Of a stretch of DNA of 64,000 bases, positions 17,659 to 26,794 are shown piece after piece (positions within the stretch are counted from its first letter, which is position 1; each line of letters begins with the position of its first letter). Source of the stretch: Limnochorda sp. LNt (GTDB taxonomy: Bacteria; Bacillota; Limnochordia; Limnochordales; Geochordaceae); assembly GCF_035593265.1 (NCBI RefSeq), contig NZ_CP141614.1, forward strand, positions 2,604,001-2,668,000, in the 5' to 3' direction. Both the position numbers and the translations under genes were made by a program. Under the pieces are notes generated by a model. The model was not told the DNA's origin and did no database searches. It saw only the letters and a list, made by a program, of their open reading frames with translations.

Positions 17659-18473
17659 CGGCCGCTTCCGGGGCGGAGGCCCCCCCGCTGGTCGACACGC
17701 ACCTGCACCTCGACGACACACGCTTCGACGACGACCGGGAGACGGTGCTGCGCAGGGCTCGGCAGAGCGGCGTGCGGGCTGTCCTGAGCTGCAGCACCGA
17801 CCTCGACAGCGCCCGGTACACCCTGGCATTGGCCCGCCGCTTCGCCGCCGGCGACGCGATGCCAGCGGTGGGCGTCGCGGTCGGCGTCCACCCCCACCAG
17901 GCGGGCCGGGTCGGCTCGATCGAGGCGGCGCTCGAGGCGCTGGAGCGGCTGGCCGCCGAGCCTCAGGTGCGGGCCATCGGCGAGATCGGGCTGGACTTCC
18001 ACTACGACTTCTCGCCGCGTGACGTGCAGCAGGAGCTCTTCGAGCGGCAGCTCGACCTGGCCCAGCGGATCGGCAAGCCCGTCTGCGTCCACGCGCGGGA
18101 GGCGGAGCCCACCGTGCTCGCGACCATCCGGCGCTACCCGCGGGTGAGGGGCGTGTTGCACGCCTTCGCCGGCGACCGGGAGCAGGCCGAGCAGGCCCTG
18201 GCGCTGGGCTGGTACCTGGGCGTGGGCGGGATGCTGACCTTCCGCAACGCCGACGCCATTCGGGCCGTCGTCAGCGCGGCGCCATTGGAGCGTCTGGTCC
18301 TCGAGACCGACGCGCCCTACCTGGCGCCGGTGCCCCACCGCGGCCGGCGCAACGAGCCCGCCTACGTCGCGCTGGTGGCCGAGAGCCTGGCGCGCCTGCA
18401 CGCGCTGCCTGTCGAGGCCGTCGCACAGCTGACCACGCGAGCGGCGGTCGAGCTGTTGGGGCTGGAGTTCTAG
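17655..18473 (+). CDS. tatD: TatD-family metal-dependent deoxyribonuclease
   Basis: 272 residues. Metal ligands follow the TatD pattern: HLHLDD near the start, GEIGLDFHYDF, CVHAREAEPTV, LHAFAGD and ETDAPYLAPVPHRG. The family has 3'-5' exonuclease activity in DNA repair and RNA turnover. The GTG start overlaps the metG stop (GTGA), the same metG-tatD order seen in Bacillus. Its end overlaps the convergent ppa gene by 4 bases. Confidence 0.95.
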   Translation: MTAASGAEAPPLVDTHLHLDDTRFDDDRETVLRRARQSGVRAVLSCSTDLDSARYTLALARRFAAGDAMPAVGVAVGVHPHQAGRVGSIEAALEALERLAAEPQVRAIGEIGLDFHYDFSPRDVQQELFERQLDLAQRIGKPVCVHAREAEPTVLATIRRYPRVRGVLHAFAGDREQAEQALALGWYLGVGGMLTFRNADAIRAVVSAAPLERLVLETDAPYLAPVPHRGRRNEPAYVALVAESLARLHALPVEAVAQLTTRAAVELLGLEF

Positions 18474-19075
18474 CGGGGTCGCTCGCCGCAGGCGACGGAG
18501 GACGGGGAGGAGATGTCACGGGCGCCACTGAGGAAGCGCCGCCGGGCCTCCACGATCAGCCGCCAGGCATGGCGTGCGTCGTGCCAGCCACGGATGATGC
18601 AGGGCTTGCCCTCGAGCTCCTTGTAGACCTTGAAGAAGTGCTCGACCTCCCGCAGGAAATGGTGGGGCACGTCGGCCAGCGTATCCATCTCCTCCAGCCG
18701 CGGGTCGACGCTTACGACGCCCAGGACCTTGGTATCGGGCCCCTTGTCGTCCTCCATGTCGAGTGCGCCCAGCACCCGCACGGGCACGGCGCACCCCGGG
18801 AAGGTCGCGATGCTGGAGATGACCAGCACGTCCAGGGGATCGCCGTCCTCGGCCAGCGTATCGGGTACGAAGCCGTACTCGCCGGGATAGTACATGGGCG
18901 AGTAGAGCACCCGGTTGAGCACCATGCGGCCGGTGGCGGGGTCGTACTCGTACTTGTTCTGGGTGCCCTTGGGCACCTCGATGACCACCAACACCGACTC
19001 CGGCAGGCCTGCCACCCCGTCACCCGATGCGATCGACGCCTCCGTACGGACCCCTCCCCTCGCTCTGGTTCTCAC
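18470..19075 (-). CDS. ppa: Inorganic pyrophosphatase, family I
   Basis: 201 residues. Family I signatures: VVIEVPKGTQNKYEYD, YSPMYYPGEYGFVPDTL, EDGDPLDVLVISS (the DxDPxD metal site) and DDKGPDTKVLGV. It hydrolyses pyrophosphate to drive biosynthesis. The GTG at 19075 overlaps the preceding stop (GTGA), implying coupling; the first 20 residues are not family-like, so GTG 19015 (181 residues) is an equally good start. Confidence 0.95.
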   Translation of the reverse strand: MRTRARGGVRTEASIASGDGVAGLPESVLVVIEVPKGTQNKYEYDPATGRMVLNRVLYSPMYYPGEYGFVPDTLAEDGDPLDVLVISSIATFPGCAVPVRVLGALDMEDDKGPDTKVLGVVSVDPRLEEMDTLADVPHHFLREVEHFFKVYKELEGKPCIIRGWHDARHAWRLIVEARRRFLSGARDISSPSSVACGERPR

Positions 19076-19383
19076 CAGAAGCCGAGAAGCGCTCTGGCCT
19101 CCTCGCTCATGCGCTCGGGCGTCCAGGGCGGATCCCAGACCAGCTCCACCTCGACCTCCTGGACCCCCGGCAACTGTCGAACGGCCTGGTCCACCATCTG
19201 GTTGACCATGAAGGCCAGCGGGCAGCCGATGGCCGTCAGCGTCATGCGCACGTGCACCCTGCCGCCCTCGATGGAGATGCCGTAGACCAGCCCCAGGTCC
19301 ACGACGTTGATGCCGAGCTCCGGGTCGACGACCTGCTTGAGCGCCTCTCGGACCGCGTCCTCGGTCAACGGCGAGGCTGCCAT
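19072..19383 (-). CDS. MIP18/SufT-like (DUF59, PaaD family) protein
   Basis: 103 residues. DUF59 core: VREALKQVVDPELGINVVDLGLVYGI, then MTLTAIGCPLAFMVNQMV with the conserved Cys, and a C-terminal VELVWDPPWTPERMSEEAR. Stand-alone members such as SufT take part in iron-sulfur cluster delivery; others act in phenylacetate oxygenase maturation, for which no genes are seen here. It is translationally coupled to ppa. Confidence 0.87.
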   Translation of the reverse strand: MAASPLTEDAVREALKQVVDPELGINVVDLGLVYGISIEGGRVHVRMTLTAIGCPLAFMVNQMVDQAVRQLPGVQEVEVELVWDPPWTPERMSEEARALLGFW

Positions 19384-19490
19384 GTGCGTCGCACCCCCCG
19401 ATGACGACTTATTATACCCGTTGAGCCGTCCTTCGTCCGCGGCATCCTCCCCTGGCAGAGCCGCCGGGCCGGGCGCATAGGATCTCTCGC

Positions 19491-19940
19491 GTGGACATGT
19501 GGGAGTCGCTGCTGCTGCTGGCATTGGGCGCCCTGGGGCTGGCCGGGGGCAACGACGCCGTCGGACTGGCGGCGCTGCTGGCCCTGGCCCTGCGCACCCT
19601 GGGGACGCCCGGCACGGTGGAGAGCGTGGCCCGTCAAAGCACCGAGATCGGCATCCTCTTCCTGGTGCTGGGACTGCTGCTGCCCGCGGTGGGCGGAGTG
19701 GCCGGGGCGCCCGAGCTCTTCGGGCGGGTGGCCCTGACCCGCACCGGCCTGTTGAGCTTCGTGGTCGGGCTGGTCTCGAGCCGCCTGGCCGCGGACGGCG
19801 TCTCCCTCATGCGGGAGCGCCCGGAGGTGCTGCTGGGGCTGGTGCTGGGCTCGCTGGCCGGGGTCTGGGCGCTGGGCGGGATCCCCGTAGGCCCCCTGGT
19901 GGCGGCGGGCCTGGTGGCCCTGATGGCACGCCTGTTGTGA
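19491..19940 (+). CDS. DUF441/UPF0756 membrane protein
   Basis: 149 residues with four hydrophobic segments: LLLLALGALGLAGGND, TEIGILFLVLGLLLPAVGG, TRTGLLSFVVGLVSS and VLLGLVLGSLAGVWALGGIPVGPLVAAGLVALMARLL. The family (B. subtilis YtwI, E. coli YeaL) has no known function. GTG 19491 or ATG 19497 could be the start; no strong ribosome binding site is visible. Confidence 0.8.
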   Translation: MDMWESLLLLALGALGLAGGNDAVGLAALLALALRTLGTPGTVESVARQSTEIGILFLVLGLLLPAVGGVAGAPELFGRVALTRTGLLSFVVGLVSSRLAADGVSLMRERPEVLLGLVLGSLAGVWALGGIPVGPLVAAGLVALMARLL

Positions 19941-19974
19941 GGGGCCGGGGAGCTTCCGTTTCTTGCCGGTTGTG

Positions 19975-20003
19975 TTGACGCAATGGCGGTTATTCCATAT
20001 AAT
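19975..20003 (+). promoter_or_regulatory. Strong sigma-A promoter of abrB
   Basis: TTGACG (19975-19980), a 17-base spacer and a perfect TATAAT (19998-20003). The region is locally AT-rich against the GC-rich surroundings. It leaves a leader of about 60 nt before abrB. Confidence 0.85.
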
Positions 20004-20068
20004 GTAATGCGCGCTAATCTGGAAACGATAGGAATTCGTGCCTCGACCGGGGAAGGGGAGCGAGGACG

Positions 20069-20314
20069 ATGAAGTCGACCGGCATCGTGCGCAAGGTCGA
20101 CGACCTGGGCCGTGTCGTCATCCCGATCGAACTCCGGCGCACCCTGCAGATCAACGAGAAGGACCCGCTCGAGATCTATGTCGACGGCGAGAAGATCATC
20201 CTGAAGAAGTACGAGCCGACGTGCATCTTCTGTGGCAACGCCGAAAACCTTCACCGATACCGCGACAAGAACATCTGCGCCGACTGCCTGCACCAGTTGC
20301 GCCAGGTCTCCTGA
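20069..20314 (+). CDS. abrB: AbrB-family transition-state regulator with Cys4 tail
   Basis: 81 residues. The N-terminal swapped-hairpin DNA-binding domain is nearly identical to Bacillus AbrB (STGIVRKVDDLGRVVIPIELR, EIYVDGEKIILKKYEP). Unlike B. subtilis AbrB, the C-terminus is a short CIFC-x15-CADC motif (C-x2-C-x15-C-x2-C), as in clostridial AbrB, which probably binds a metal. It represses stationary-phase genes in relatives. Position close to rsmI and metG-tatD is conserved in Bacillota. Confidence 0.95.
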   Translation: MKSTGIVRKVDDLGRVVIPIELRRTLQINEKDPLEIYVDGEKIILKKYEPTCIFCGNAENLHRYRDKNICADCLHQLRQVS

Positions 20315-20328
20315 GAGCACCGTCGACG

Positions 20329-20375
20329 CCGGGGCGGGCCGAGGGACATCGAGGCCGCCCCTCGCCTCGCCCCGG
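20329..20375. terminator. Possible hairpin between abrB and gltB
   Basis: CCGGGGCG (20329-20336) can pair with CGCCCCGG (20368-20375), with GAGG/CCTC pairing further in. It lies between convergent genes; there is no T-run. Confidence 0.4.
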
Positions 20376-20381
20376 CCCATC

Positions 20382-23300
20382 TCATTCGGTCGACACGTGC
20401 GGGTCGACCTGCTCGTGGATCGGCCGCACCTCCACGAAGCACGCCCGACAGTCGGCGGCCAGCCGTTCGACCTCGGCGGCCTCGGCATGCTGGCCGCTCT
20501 CGCGCAGGTAACCGACGTACTCGCCCAGCAGCTCCTGGATGTCGGCCACGCCCCGCTCGTCCAGGGGCCGCAGCTCCACCCTGGCGCCCCTGGCGATCCG
20601 GCGCCGCAGCGCGGCCTCGTCGAGCCCCAGGTGCGGCGCCAGGCGCAGGTAGACCACGCCGCCCGTCATGCCCGAGCAGATCCACGGCCCCGGGTCCCCC
20701 AGCACCACCGCTCGGCCGCCGGTCATGTACTCGAAGGCGAAGCCCTTGAGCTGGGCCGTGCACGTCATGTGGCCTCGCGCGTCGTCGATGGGCGCCCGGG
20801 GCAGCGCTCCGAAGACCACGTCGGCCCCCGAGAGCCGGATGGCCGCTCGAGAGTCGGCCTCTCCCTGCACGAAGAGGCGGCCGCCCTGTGCCCCGTAGGC
20901 GAAGCTCTTGCCCACGGCACCGTTGACCCGTCGGCCGGTGGCGCCCACGCCCTTCAGGATCACCATTCGCCCGCCTCTCGCGCACTTGGCGGCGCCGTCC
21001 TGGGCACCGCCCTGCACCACGAGCTCCAGGCCCTCCACCAGGAAGGCCCCCGCCCCGTTGCCGACGGCCGCGGCGCCCTGCACCTCCAGCCGGGTCGTGG
21101 ACGTCAGCCGCCGCCGCACCTGCTGGCCGGCCAGCGGCGTGGCCAGCACCCGGTCGCAGCACCCGGCCCCGTCCACCACCAGGGTCGGTGAGGTCGTGGC
21201 TTGGGGCCCCTCCCCTGCGCCGACGGCCACGGCGGCGGGTACGAGCTGGTCGTCGACCTCCACGTCATGGGGTTGGGCCGCCCGACCGGGGACGGGCCAT
21301 GCCGGCTGCAGCAGCTCCCCCAGGTCGACGCGGTCTTGGAGCGCCACCTGCTCCAGGCAGTCGCTGCGGCCTACCAGATCCTGCAGCCTCGAGGCCCCCA
21401 GCCCCGCCGCGAGCTGCCGGAGTTGGTCGCCCATGGCCGCCAGCAGCCGGGCCAGGGCCTCGGCCGCCTGCTCGGTCTGCCGCGGGACGAATCGCTTGAG
21501 CCCCCGGGCCAGGGCCTCCTCGAGGTCCTCGATCTGGGTGGCGATGCCGACGTGACACGTGTCGAGCTGGCAGCCGCGGCAGATGGTGCAGCCGATGGCC
21601 ACCATGGCCAGGGTGCCGAAGCCGACCCGGTTGGCGCCCAGCAGGATGCACCGCATCACGTCGAGGGCGCTGCGCATGCCGCCGTCGGCCCAGATCTCCA
21701 CCCGCTCCCTGAGCCCTGCCGCCACCAGGGCCCGGTGAAGCTCGACGATCCCGAGCTCCGCCGGCAACCCGACGTGCCGCAGCGCGTGCTGCCGGGCCGC
21801 CCCCGTCCCCCCGTCGAAGCCGCTGAGGTTGACGATGTCGGCGCCGGCCTTGACGATCCCGACGCCGATGGTGCCTATCCCCGGCACCACCGGCACCTTG
21901 ACGGCGATCCGGGAGCGGGGGCTGACCGTCTTGAGCTCGTGGATGAGCTGGGCCAGGTCCTCGATGGAGTAGATGTCGTGGTTGTTGGAGGGCGAGATGA
22001 GGTCGACCCCCGGCCGGGCGTGGCGGGCCTGCGCCACCTTGGCCGACACCTTGCGGCCCGGCAGGTGCCCTCCCTCGCCCGGCTTGGCCCCCTGGCCGAT
22101 CTTGATCTCGATGACCCAGGCGCCGTTGAGCATCGCGGCCTCGACGCCGAAGCGGCCCGACGCCACCTGGATCCCCCGGTGACGCGGGTAGCGGCCCACC
22201 AGGTCGGCGATCTCGCCGCCCTCCCCGTTGAGGCAGACGATCCCCGCCCGCACGGCCGCCTCCAGATAGGCCCGGTAAGCCCGCTCACCCTGCGAGCCGA
22301 ACGACATGGAGCTGATGACGAAGGGCAACGCGTGCTCTCCGATGGAGAGGTCCACCTGCACGGGGTCCACCGGGGCCACGTCGCGGGGCGGGCGCAGGGC
22401 GAGCAGGTGACGGAGCGCCACGGCGCTCTCCCGCTCCAGCGCCTCGATGCGCGCGGCGAGTCCGGCGTACGCCTCCTCTCCCCGCGCCACCGCGCCCACG
22501 GCCTTCCAGAGGCGAGGCCAGTGCCGGGGAGGCCGCACCAGCTGCGCGGGCTCCCGGCCGGCGGCGATGGCACGGCGACGAGCCGTCTCGGCCTCCAGCT
22601 GGCTCCACCCGATGCCGGCCCGCTCGGAGGCGGCATAGCCGTCCACCTCCAGCAGCCGCACGAGATCGGGCGACAGCCCGATGCAGGAGAAGAGCCGGGC
22701 GTAGCCCCTCAGCTCGTGGATCCCCAGCGTGGAGAGCACCTTCTCGATGCCCTTGCGCAACGCCTCCGCCAGGCGCTCGACGCCGGCTGCCACGTCGCCC
22801 CCGGCGGCTGCCCGCCGGGCGGCCAGCTCCATCATCATCCACGGCGCGACCGCATCGGCGCCGAAGCCCAGGGCCACGACCACGTCGTGCAGATTGCGCA
22901 GGGCTCCGCTCCTCAGCACCAGCCCCGCGCGCCGGCGCAAGCCGGCAGCTCGCCGCAGGGCGGCGTCGACCGCGGCCACCGCCAGGTGCGGATCGATCCA
23001 GACGCCCCCCGCCTCGTCCTCGAAGAGGCCCTCGTCGTCCAGCGCGACCAGCCGCTTACCCGACGAGACCGCCTCGCAGGCCTGGCGACCCAGACGCTGC
23101 AGCGCCTGCTCGAGCGACTCCCCTGATCGCCGGCGGGCCGGCAACACCACGGCCGGCAACTCGACGAGCAGGTCCTCCCAGCGGCGCGTCCCCAGCCGCT
23201 CGGCCACCTGCCGCGCCTGGCCAGGCCCCAGCACCGACCCGGTCGGGGCGCCGCCCACCAGCAGCGGCAGCCGCAGCTCCAGCGCGAGAGGCGCCGGGTC

Positions 23301-25031
23301 GCGGACCGTCTGCCATGCCTGCAGGGCCGGGCGGCCGCCGATGACGACCTGCGTGGAGAAGTGCTCCATCTCGCGTTCGCGGTCGATGGCCGGGTTGGTC
23401 ACGACCGCCACGGTCTCTTTGAAGTAGTCGGACAGGTTGTGCAGGTCGGGGGAGAGGGCCGCCAGGGGCGCGTCGTAGCCGAGGGAGCCGATGGGCTCGC
23501 TGCCCGTCTCGACCATCGCCTCGACGAGTTTGACGTCGTCGGCCTGCCATGCCCACGCGGCCATCAGACGCTGCAGCGAAGCCTCGGGCATCTCGACGGC
23601 CGGGTCAGGGCTCGGGGACTCGGTCGGCGGCGGTGCGGTGGGGCGGGCCGCCCGGTCGTCGCGCGCCTCGTCGTCGAGGAGCGGGCCCAGACGGCGGCGC
23701 CAGCGGCTCACGATGCGCTCCTGGAGCAGCGGATACGGCATGACGCGCACCCCACCCGGCTCCAGCGTCACGCCTACCTTCTCCCCGGGCCCCAGGGGAC
23801 GGGGATCGTCCACCAGCTGGGCGGTGGGCACGATGCCGGGCTCGGAGGCGAAGATGACCCACTCCCGGGTCGGCACCTCCCACAACGGCCGCAACCCCAG
23901 GGCGTCCACCGCCATGACCGCCTCGTCGCGGTGCCGGGCGAGGATGGCCGCGGGCCCCTGGGCGAAGGGCCCCCATGCCCGGCGGAAGTGGGCATAGCAG
24001 GCCCGGATGGGCTCGGGCTGCCGCTCCATCTCGTCCAGGATGGGCGGGAAGAGGATCTCCACCGCCTCCGCCAGCGAGTAGCCCCACCGGTGGACCAGGG
24101 TGTCGGCCGTGCGGTTGAGGTTTTGGGAGTCGCTGCCGCCCGGCACGGTCGGCACCCCGATCTGGTCGGCCTCCATGACGAGCCGGCGGATGGTGTTGAT
24201 CTCCCCGTTGTGCGCCAGCAGCGAGAAGGGCTGTGCCCGGTCGAAGGTGGGGGCGGTGTTGGTGGAGTAGCGGTTGTGCCCGATGACCGCCCGGGTCGCG
24301 AACGCCGGGTCCGTCAGGTCGGTGTAGGCGGCGGCGAGCCCGCGGGCATCTCCCACCACCTTGTAGACCACGGTGTGGGTGCTCATGGAGACCACGTGCA
24401 CCCCGGCGAAGCGTCGCTCGATGGCTACCGCCGCCTCGAACAGCCGGCTGCCGGCCGCCGTCTGGGCCCGTCTGCGGCCGGAGGCCAGCGTCCCGTCGCC
24501 CTGCAGCGCGGTGGAGGGTGGCCACAGCCCCTGGTGCTCCGGCTCCACCCACAGTCCGAGTTGCCAGAAGGCCGGCGCCTGGCTTCGCCCTCGTGGCCCG
24601 AGCGCGTCGGCTCGAAAACCGTCGTCGAGGCTCACCAGCACCCGTATCCCGCGACGGGCCAGCAGCGCCTCGATGCCCTGGAGGACTGCCTCGCCGTCCG
24701 GCAGCGCCGCACCCGTGCCGGTCGGCCCGACGAACAGGTGGGCGACGGCGAACCACGGCTGCATGGCGAGGTCAGGGTCGTGTCCGGCGCGTCGCAGGCG
24801 CTCCGCCCAGATCGCCCGAGGGATGTCGGTCTGGACGCCGCACCCGTCACCCTCGCCATCGATGCGGCCGGCGCGGTGCGTCAGGAGCTGCAGCGCCTCC
24901 AGGGCGGCATCCAGCGTCCGCCGCGAAGGCGCGGGGTCTCTCGCGAAGACGGCCACCAGGCCACAGCTCCCGTGCTCGTATCGGCGGGCATAGGCGTCGG
25001 GCCGACTGGCCACCAGTCGCAAGGGCTCCAT
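20382..25031 (-). CDS. gltB: Glutamate synthase, large subunit
   Basis: 1549 residues. An N-terminal Ntn glutaminase domain follows a 22-residue propeptide, with the nucleophile Cys23 in EHGSCGLVAVFARD; ATRAVIGHNRYSTNT and LLAHNGEINTIRR are substrate motifs. A central domain (about 480-780) leads to the FMN domain (VISSMSFGSQGERAY, SPSNNHDIYSIEDLAQLI) with the 3Fe-4S cysteines in CTICRGCQLDTCHVG, and a C-terminal GXGXG beta-helix (about 1290-1480). It makes two glutamates from glutamine and 2-oxoglutarate. No gltD small subunit is near, so the electron donor (separate GltD or ferredoxin) is unclear. It interrupts the usual rsmI-abrB neighbourhood. Confidence 0.95.
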   Translation of the reverse strand: MEPLRLVASRPDAYARRYEHGSCGLVAVFARDPAPSRRTLDAALEALQLLTHRAGRIDGEGDGCGVQTDIPRAIWAERLRRAGHDPDLAMQPWFAVAHLFVGPTGTGAALPDGEAVLQGIEALLARRGIRVLVSLDDGFRADALGPRGRSQAPAFWQLGLWVEPEHQGLWPPSTALQGDGTLASGRRRAQTAAGSRLFEAAVAIERRFAGVHVVSMSTHTVVYKVVGDARGLAAAYTDLTDPAFATRAVIGHNRYSTNTAPTFDRAQPFSLLAHNGEINTIRRLVMEADQIGVPTVPGGSDSQNLNRTADTLVHRWGYSLAEAVEILFPPILDEMERQPEPIRACYAHFRRAWGPFAQGPAAILARHRDEAVMAVDALGLRPLWEVPTREWVIFASEPGIVPTAQLVDDPRPLGPGEKVGVTLEPGGVRVMPYPLLQERIVSRWRRRLGPLLDDEARDDRAARPTAPPPTESPSPDPAVEMPEASLQRLMAAWAWQADDVKLVEAMVETGSEPIGSLGYDAPLAALSPDLHNLSDYFKETVAVVTNPAIDREREMEHFSTQVVIGGRPALQAWQTVRDPAPLALELRLPLLVGGAPTGSVLGPGQARQVAERLGTRRWEDLLVELPAVVLPARRRSGESLEQALQRLGRQACEAVSSGKRLVALDDEGLFEDEAGGVWIDPHLAVAAVDAALRRAAGLRRRAGLVLRSGALRNLHDVVVALGFGADAVAPWMMMELAARRAAAGGDVAAGVERLAEALRKGIEKVLSTLGIHELRGYARLFSCIGLSPDLVRLLEVDGYAASERAGIGWSQLEAETARRRAIAAGREPAQLVRPPRHWPRLWKAVGAVARGEEAYAGLAARIEALERESAVALRHLLALRPPRDVAPVDPVQVDLSIGEHALPFVISSMSFGSQGERAYRAYLEAAVRAGIVCLNGEGGEIADLVGRYPRHRGIQVASGRFGVEAAMLNGAWVIEIKIGQGAKPGEGGHLPGRKVSAKVAQARHARPGVDLISPSNNHDIYSIEDLAQLIHELKTVSPRSRIAVKVPVVPGIGTIGVGIVKAGADIVNLSGFDGGTGAARQHALRHVGLPAELGIVELHRALVAAGLRERVEIWADGGMRSALDVMRCILLGANRVGFGTLAMVAIGCTICRGCQLDTCHVGIATQIEDLEEALARGLKRFVPRQTEQAAEALARLLAAMGDQLRQLAAGLGASRLQDLVGRSDCLEQVALQDRVDLGELLQPAWPVPGRAAQPHDVEVDDQLVPAAVAVGAGEGPQATTSPTLVVDGAGCCDRVLATPLAGQQVRRRLTSTTRLEVQGAAAVGNGAGAFLVEGLELVVQGGAQDGAAKCARGGRMVILKGVGATGRRVNGAVGKSFAYGAQGGRLFVQGEADSRAAIRLSGADVVFGALPRAPIDDARGHMTCTAQLKGFAFEYMTGGRAVVLGDPGPWICSGMTGGVVYLRLAPHLGLDEAALRRRIARGARVELRPLDERGVADIQELLGEYVGYLRESGQHAEAAEVERLAADCRACFVEVRPIHEQVDPHVSTE

Positions 25032-25164
25032 CCGCAAAGCCCCCCTGGCTCCCGGCGAGTCGAGCCGGCGTTCGGCGGCGAGGCGGGCCGGGGTGCGCCC
25101 GGCGGGACGCCCATCGACCCGGCGACGGGACGGCCGTGCCCGCCCGCACCGCCTGCCGGCGCCC

Positions 25165-25223
25165 CTCGGGGGAGGCCCCGAGGGTTTGGCGAGCATTGTA
25201 GCAGGAGGGAGCGACGCTCACAA
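25165..25223 (-). promoter_or_regulatory. gltB promoter and leader hairpin
   Basis: On the minus strand, TTGTGA (25223-25218), 17 bases, then TACAAT (25200-25195). The transcript would start near 25188 and have a leader of about 155 nt. At its beginning, CTCGGGG and CCCCCGAG (minus-strand arms within 25182-25165) form a compact hairpin. No known riboswitch class was recognised in the leader. Confidence 0.6.
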
Positions 25224-25283
25224 TGCCTTTTGCGAATGTATACTGGATGGGAGTGCGGCCCGCCGCCGGGACAGGGCGGCAGG

Positions 25284-26009
25284 TCAGTCGGAGCCGGGCT
25301 CCCCGGAGGGGCCGGGCTCCGGAGATCCGGGAGCAGGCGGAGCCACCACCAGGGTCAGCTCGCCCACCGCAGGCACCTCGCCCTGCTCCACCCGCCGGGC
25401 CAGGCCGGAGAGCGTGTCACGCACGACGGACTCGTGCACCTTGGTCAGCTCCCGTGCCAGGGCCGCCTCCCGGTCGCCCAGGACGGCGGCCATGTCGGCC
25501 AGGCTCTCGCCGAGCCGGTGCGGCGCCTCGAAGAAGACCAGCGTCGCAGGGAGCGCCCGCAGCCACTCCAGGCGCCGCAGCCGCGCCCGGCGCCTCGCCG
25601 GCAGGAATCCCTCGAACCAGAAGGGCTCCGCCGGCAGCCCCGCGACCGCCAGGGCCGCCACCACCGCCGAGGCGCCCGGGATCACCCGCACCGCGACGCC
25701 CGCTTCGTGGGCGGCCCGCACCAGATCCGCACCCGGGTCGGAGACCACGGGGGTGCCGGCGTCGGTCACCAGCGCCACGCTCTGGCCGGCGTGCAGGCGC
25801 GCCAGCAACTCCGGCAGCCGCTGGCGGGCATTGTGCTCGTGGAAGCTGACCAGCGGCCTCCGGATGCCGTGGGCATTGAGGAGCTTGAGGGTACGTCGGG
25901 TGTCCTCCGCGGCGATCAGGTCCACCCGCTGCAGGGTCTCCAGGAGCCTGAGCGAGACGTCCTGCAGGTTGCCGATGGGGGTGGCGCAGACCCAGAGCGT
26001 GCCGCTCAC
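25284..26009 (-). CDS. rsmI: 16S rRNA (cytidine1402-2'-O)-methyltransferase
   Basis: 241 residues, SAM-dependent tetrapyrrole-methylase fold. Motifs: LWVCATPIGNLQDVSLR, AAEDTRRTLKLL, SFHEHNARQR, LVTDAGTPVVSDPG and GASAVVAALAVAGL. It methylates the ribose of C1402 in the ribosomal decoding centre. The GTG start overlaps the ricT stop, and it is the last gene of the tmk-holB chain. Confidence 0.96.
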   Translation of the reverse strand: MSGTLWVCATPIGNLQDVSLRLLETLQRVDLIAAEDTRRTLKLLNAHGIRRPLVSFHEHNARQRLPELLARLHAGQSVALVTDAGTPVVSDPGADLVRAAHEAGVAVRVIPGASAVVAALAVAGLPAEPFWFEGFLPARRRARLRRLEWLRALPATLVFFEAPHRLGESLADMAAVLGDREAALARELTKVHESVVRDTLSGLARRVEQGEVPAVGELTLVVAPPAPGSPEPGPSGEPGSD

Positions 26010-26794
26010 GCCGCCGGGTGACCGTCCTCCAGCTCCGGGCTGGCCGTCGGGCCGGCCCCGGCCTGGGACGTGGCCGCACCGCCGCGGCACGGACAGGCGG
26101 CCGCCCCCTGCACCTCGAAGGCCAAGCAGCACATCAACCGGCCGCAGAGGCCCGAGAGCTTGTCGGGATTGAGGGCCAGCCGCTGCTCCTTGGCCATGCG
26201 CAGCGTCACCGGCCGCAGGTCTTGCAGGAAGGTCCGGCAGCAGAGCGGCAACCCGCACGGGCCGATGCCCCCGACCATGCGAGCCACGTCGCGGGCGCCG
26301 ATCTGGCGGAGGTCGATGCGGGTCTGGAAATGCCCCGCCAGATCCTTGACGAGCCCCCGGAAGTCGACCCGCTCCTCGGCGCTGAAGTAGAAGGTGAGCC
26401 GGCTCCCATCGAAGGCGTACTCGGCATCGATGAGGCGCATCGGCAGCCGGTGCCGCTCGATCATGGCCCGGGCGGCCTGCATCGCCTCGGGTTCGCGCTC
26501 GGTCCACGCCTGGCGGGCGGCCATGTCCTCGTCCGTCGCCACCCGGAGCACGGGGCGCAGCCCGTCGGGCGCCTCGTGGCGCGGGACAAGACGCGGCGCC
26601 GACACCACCTGCCCCGTCTCGTGGCCGTGCTGGGCCTCGACCACGACCCAGTCGCCGGGTGCCAGATCGAGGCCGCCGGCGTCGAAGTCGTGCACCTTGC
26701 GGGTCTTGGGGAAGCGCACCTCCGCTACGCGGACCGTGTCGGATGGCTCGCCCTGGCCGCCGGCCCCGTCCGGGCCCGGCGCAACGTCATCCAT
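26006..26794 (-). CDS. ricT: RicT/YaaT (PSP1 domain) protein
   Basis: 262 residues. PSP1-type core: VRVAEVRFPKTRKVHDFD, GDWVVVEAQHGHETGQVV, DGSRLTFYFSAEERVDFRGLV, with the conserved cysteines in GIGPCGLPLCCRTFL and SGLCGRLMCCLAFE. In B. subtilis it forms a 4Fe-4S complex with YlbF and YmcA that affects sporulation phosphorelay and RNase Y activity. ATG 26794 makes a 70-base overlap with holB; a shorter version starting inside the protein is possible. The C-terminus adds a Cys-containing, Gly/Ala-rich tail. Confidence 0.92.
   Translation of the reverse strand: MDDVAPGPDGAGGQGEPSDTVRVAEVRFPKTRKVHDFDAGGLDLAPGDWVVVEAQHGHETGQVVSAPRLVPRHEAPDGLRPVLRVATDEDMAARQAWTEREPEAMQAARAMIERHRLPMRLIDAEYAFDGSRLTFYFSAEERVDFRGLVKDLAGHFQTRIDLRQIGARDVARMVGGIGPCGLPLCCRTFLQDLRPVTLRMAKEQRLALNPDKLSGLCGRLMCCLAFEVQGAAACPCRGGAATSQAGAGPTASPELEDGHPAA

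Noticed and set aside
15436-17829. 797-codon minus-strand frame opposite metG
   Set aside because: Antisense to an intact methionyl-tRNA synthetase; no domain.
21201-23126. 641-codon plus-strand frame opposite gltB
   Set aside because: Antisense to the conserved FMN and central domains of glutamate synthase; His/Gly/Arg-rich composition of a shadow frame.
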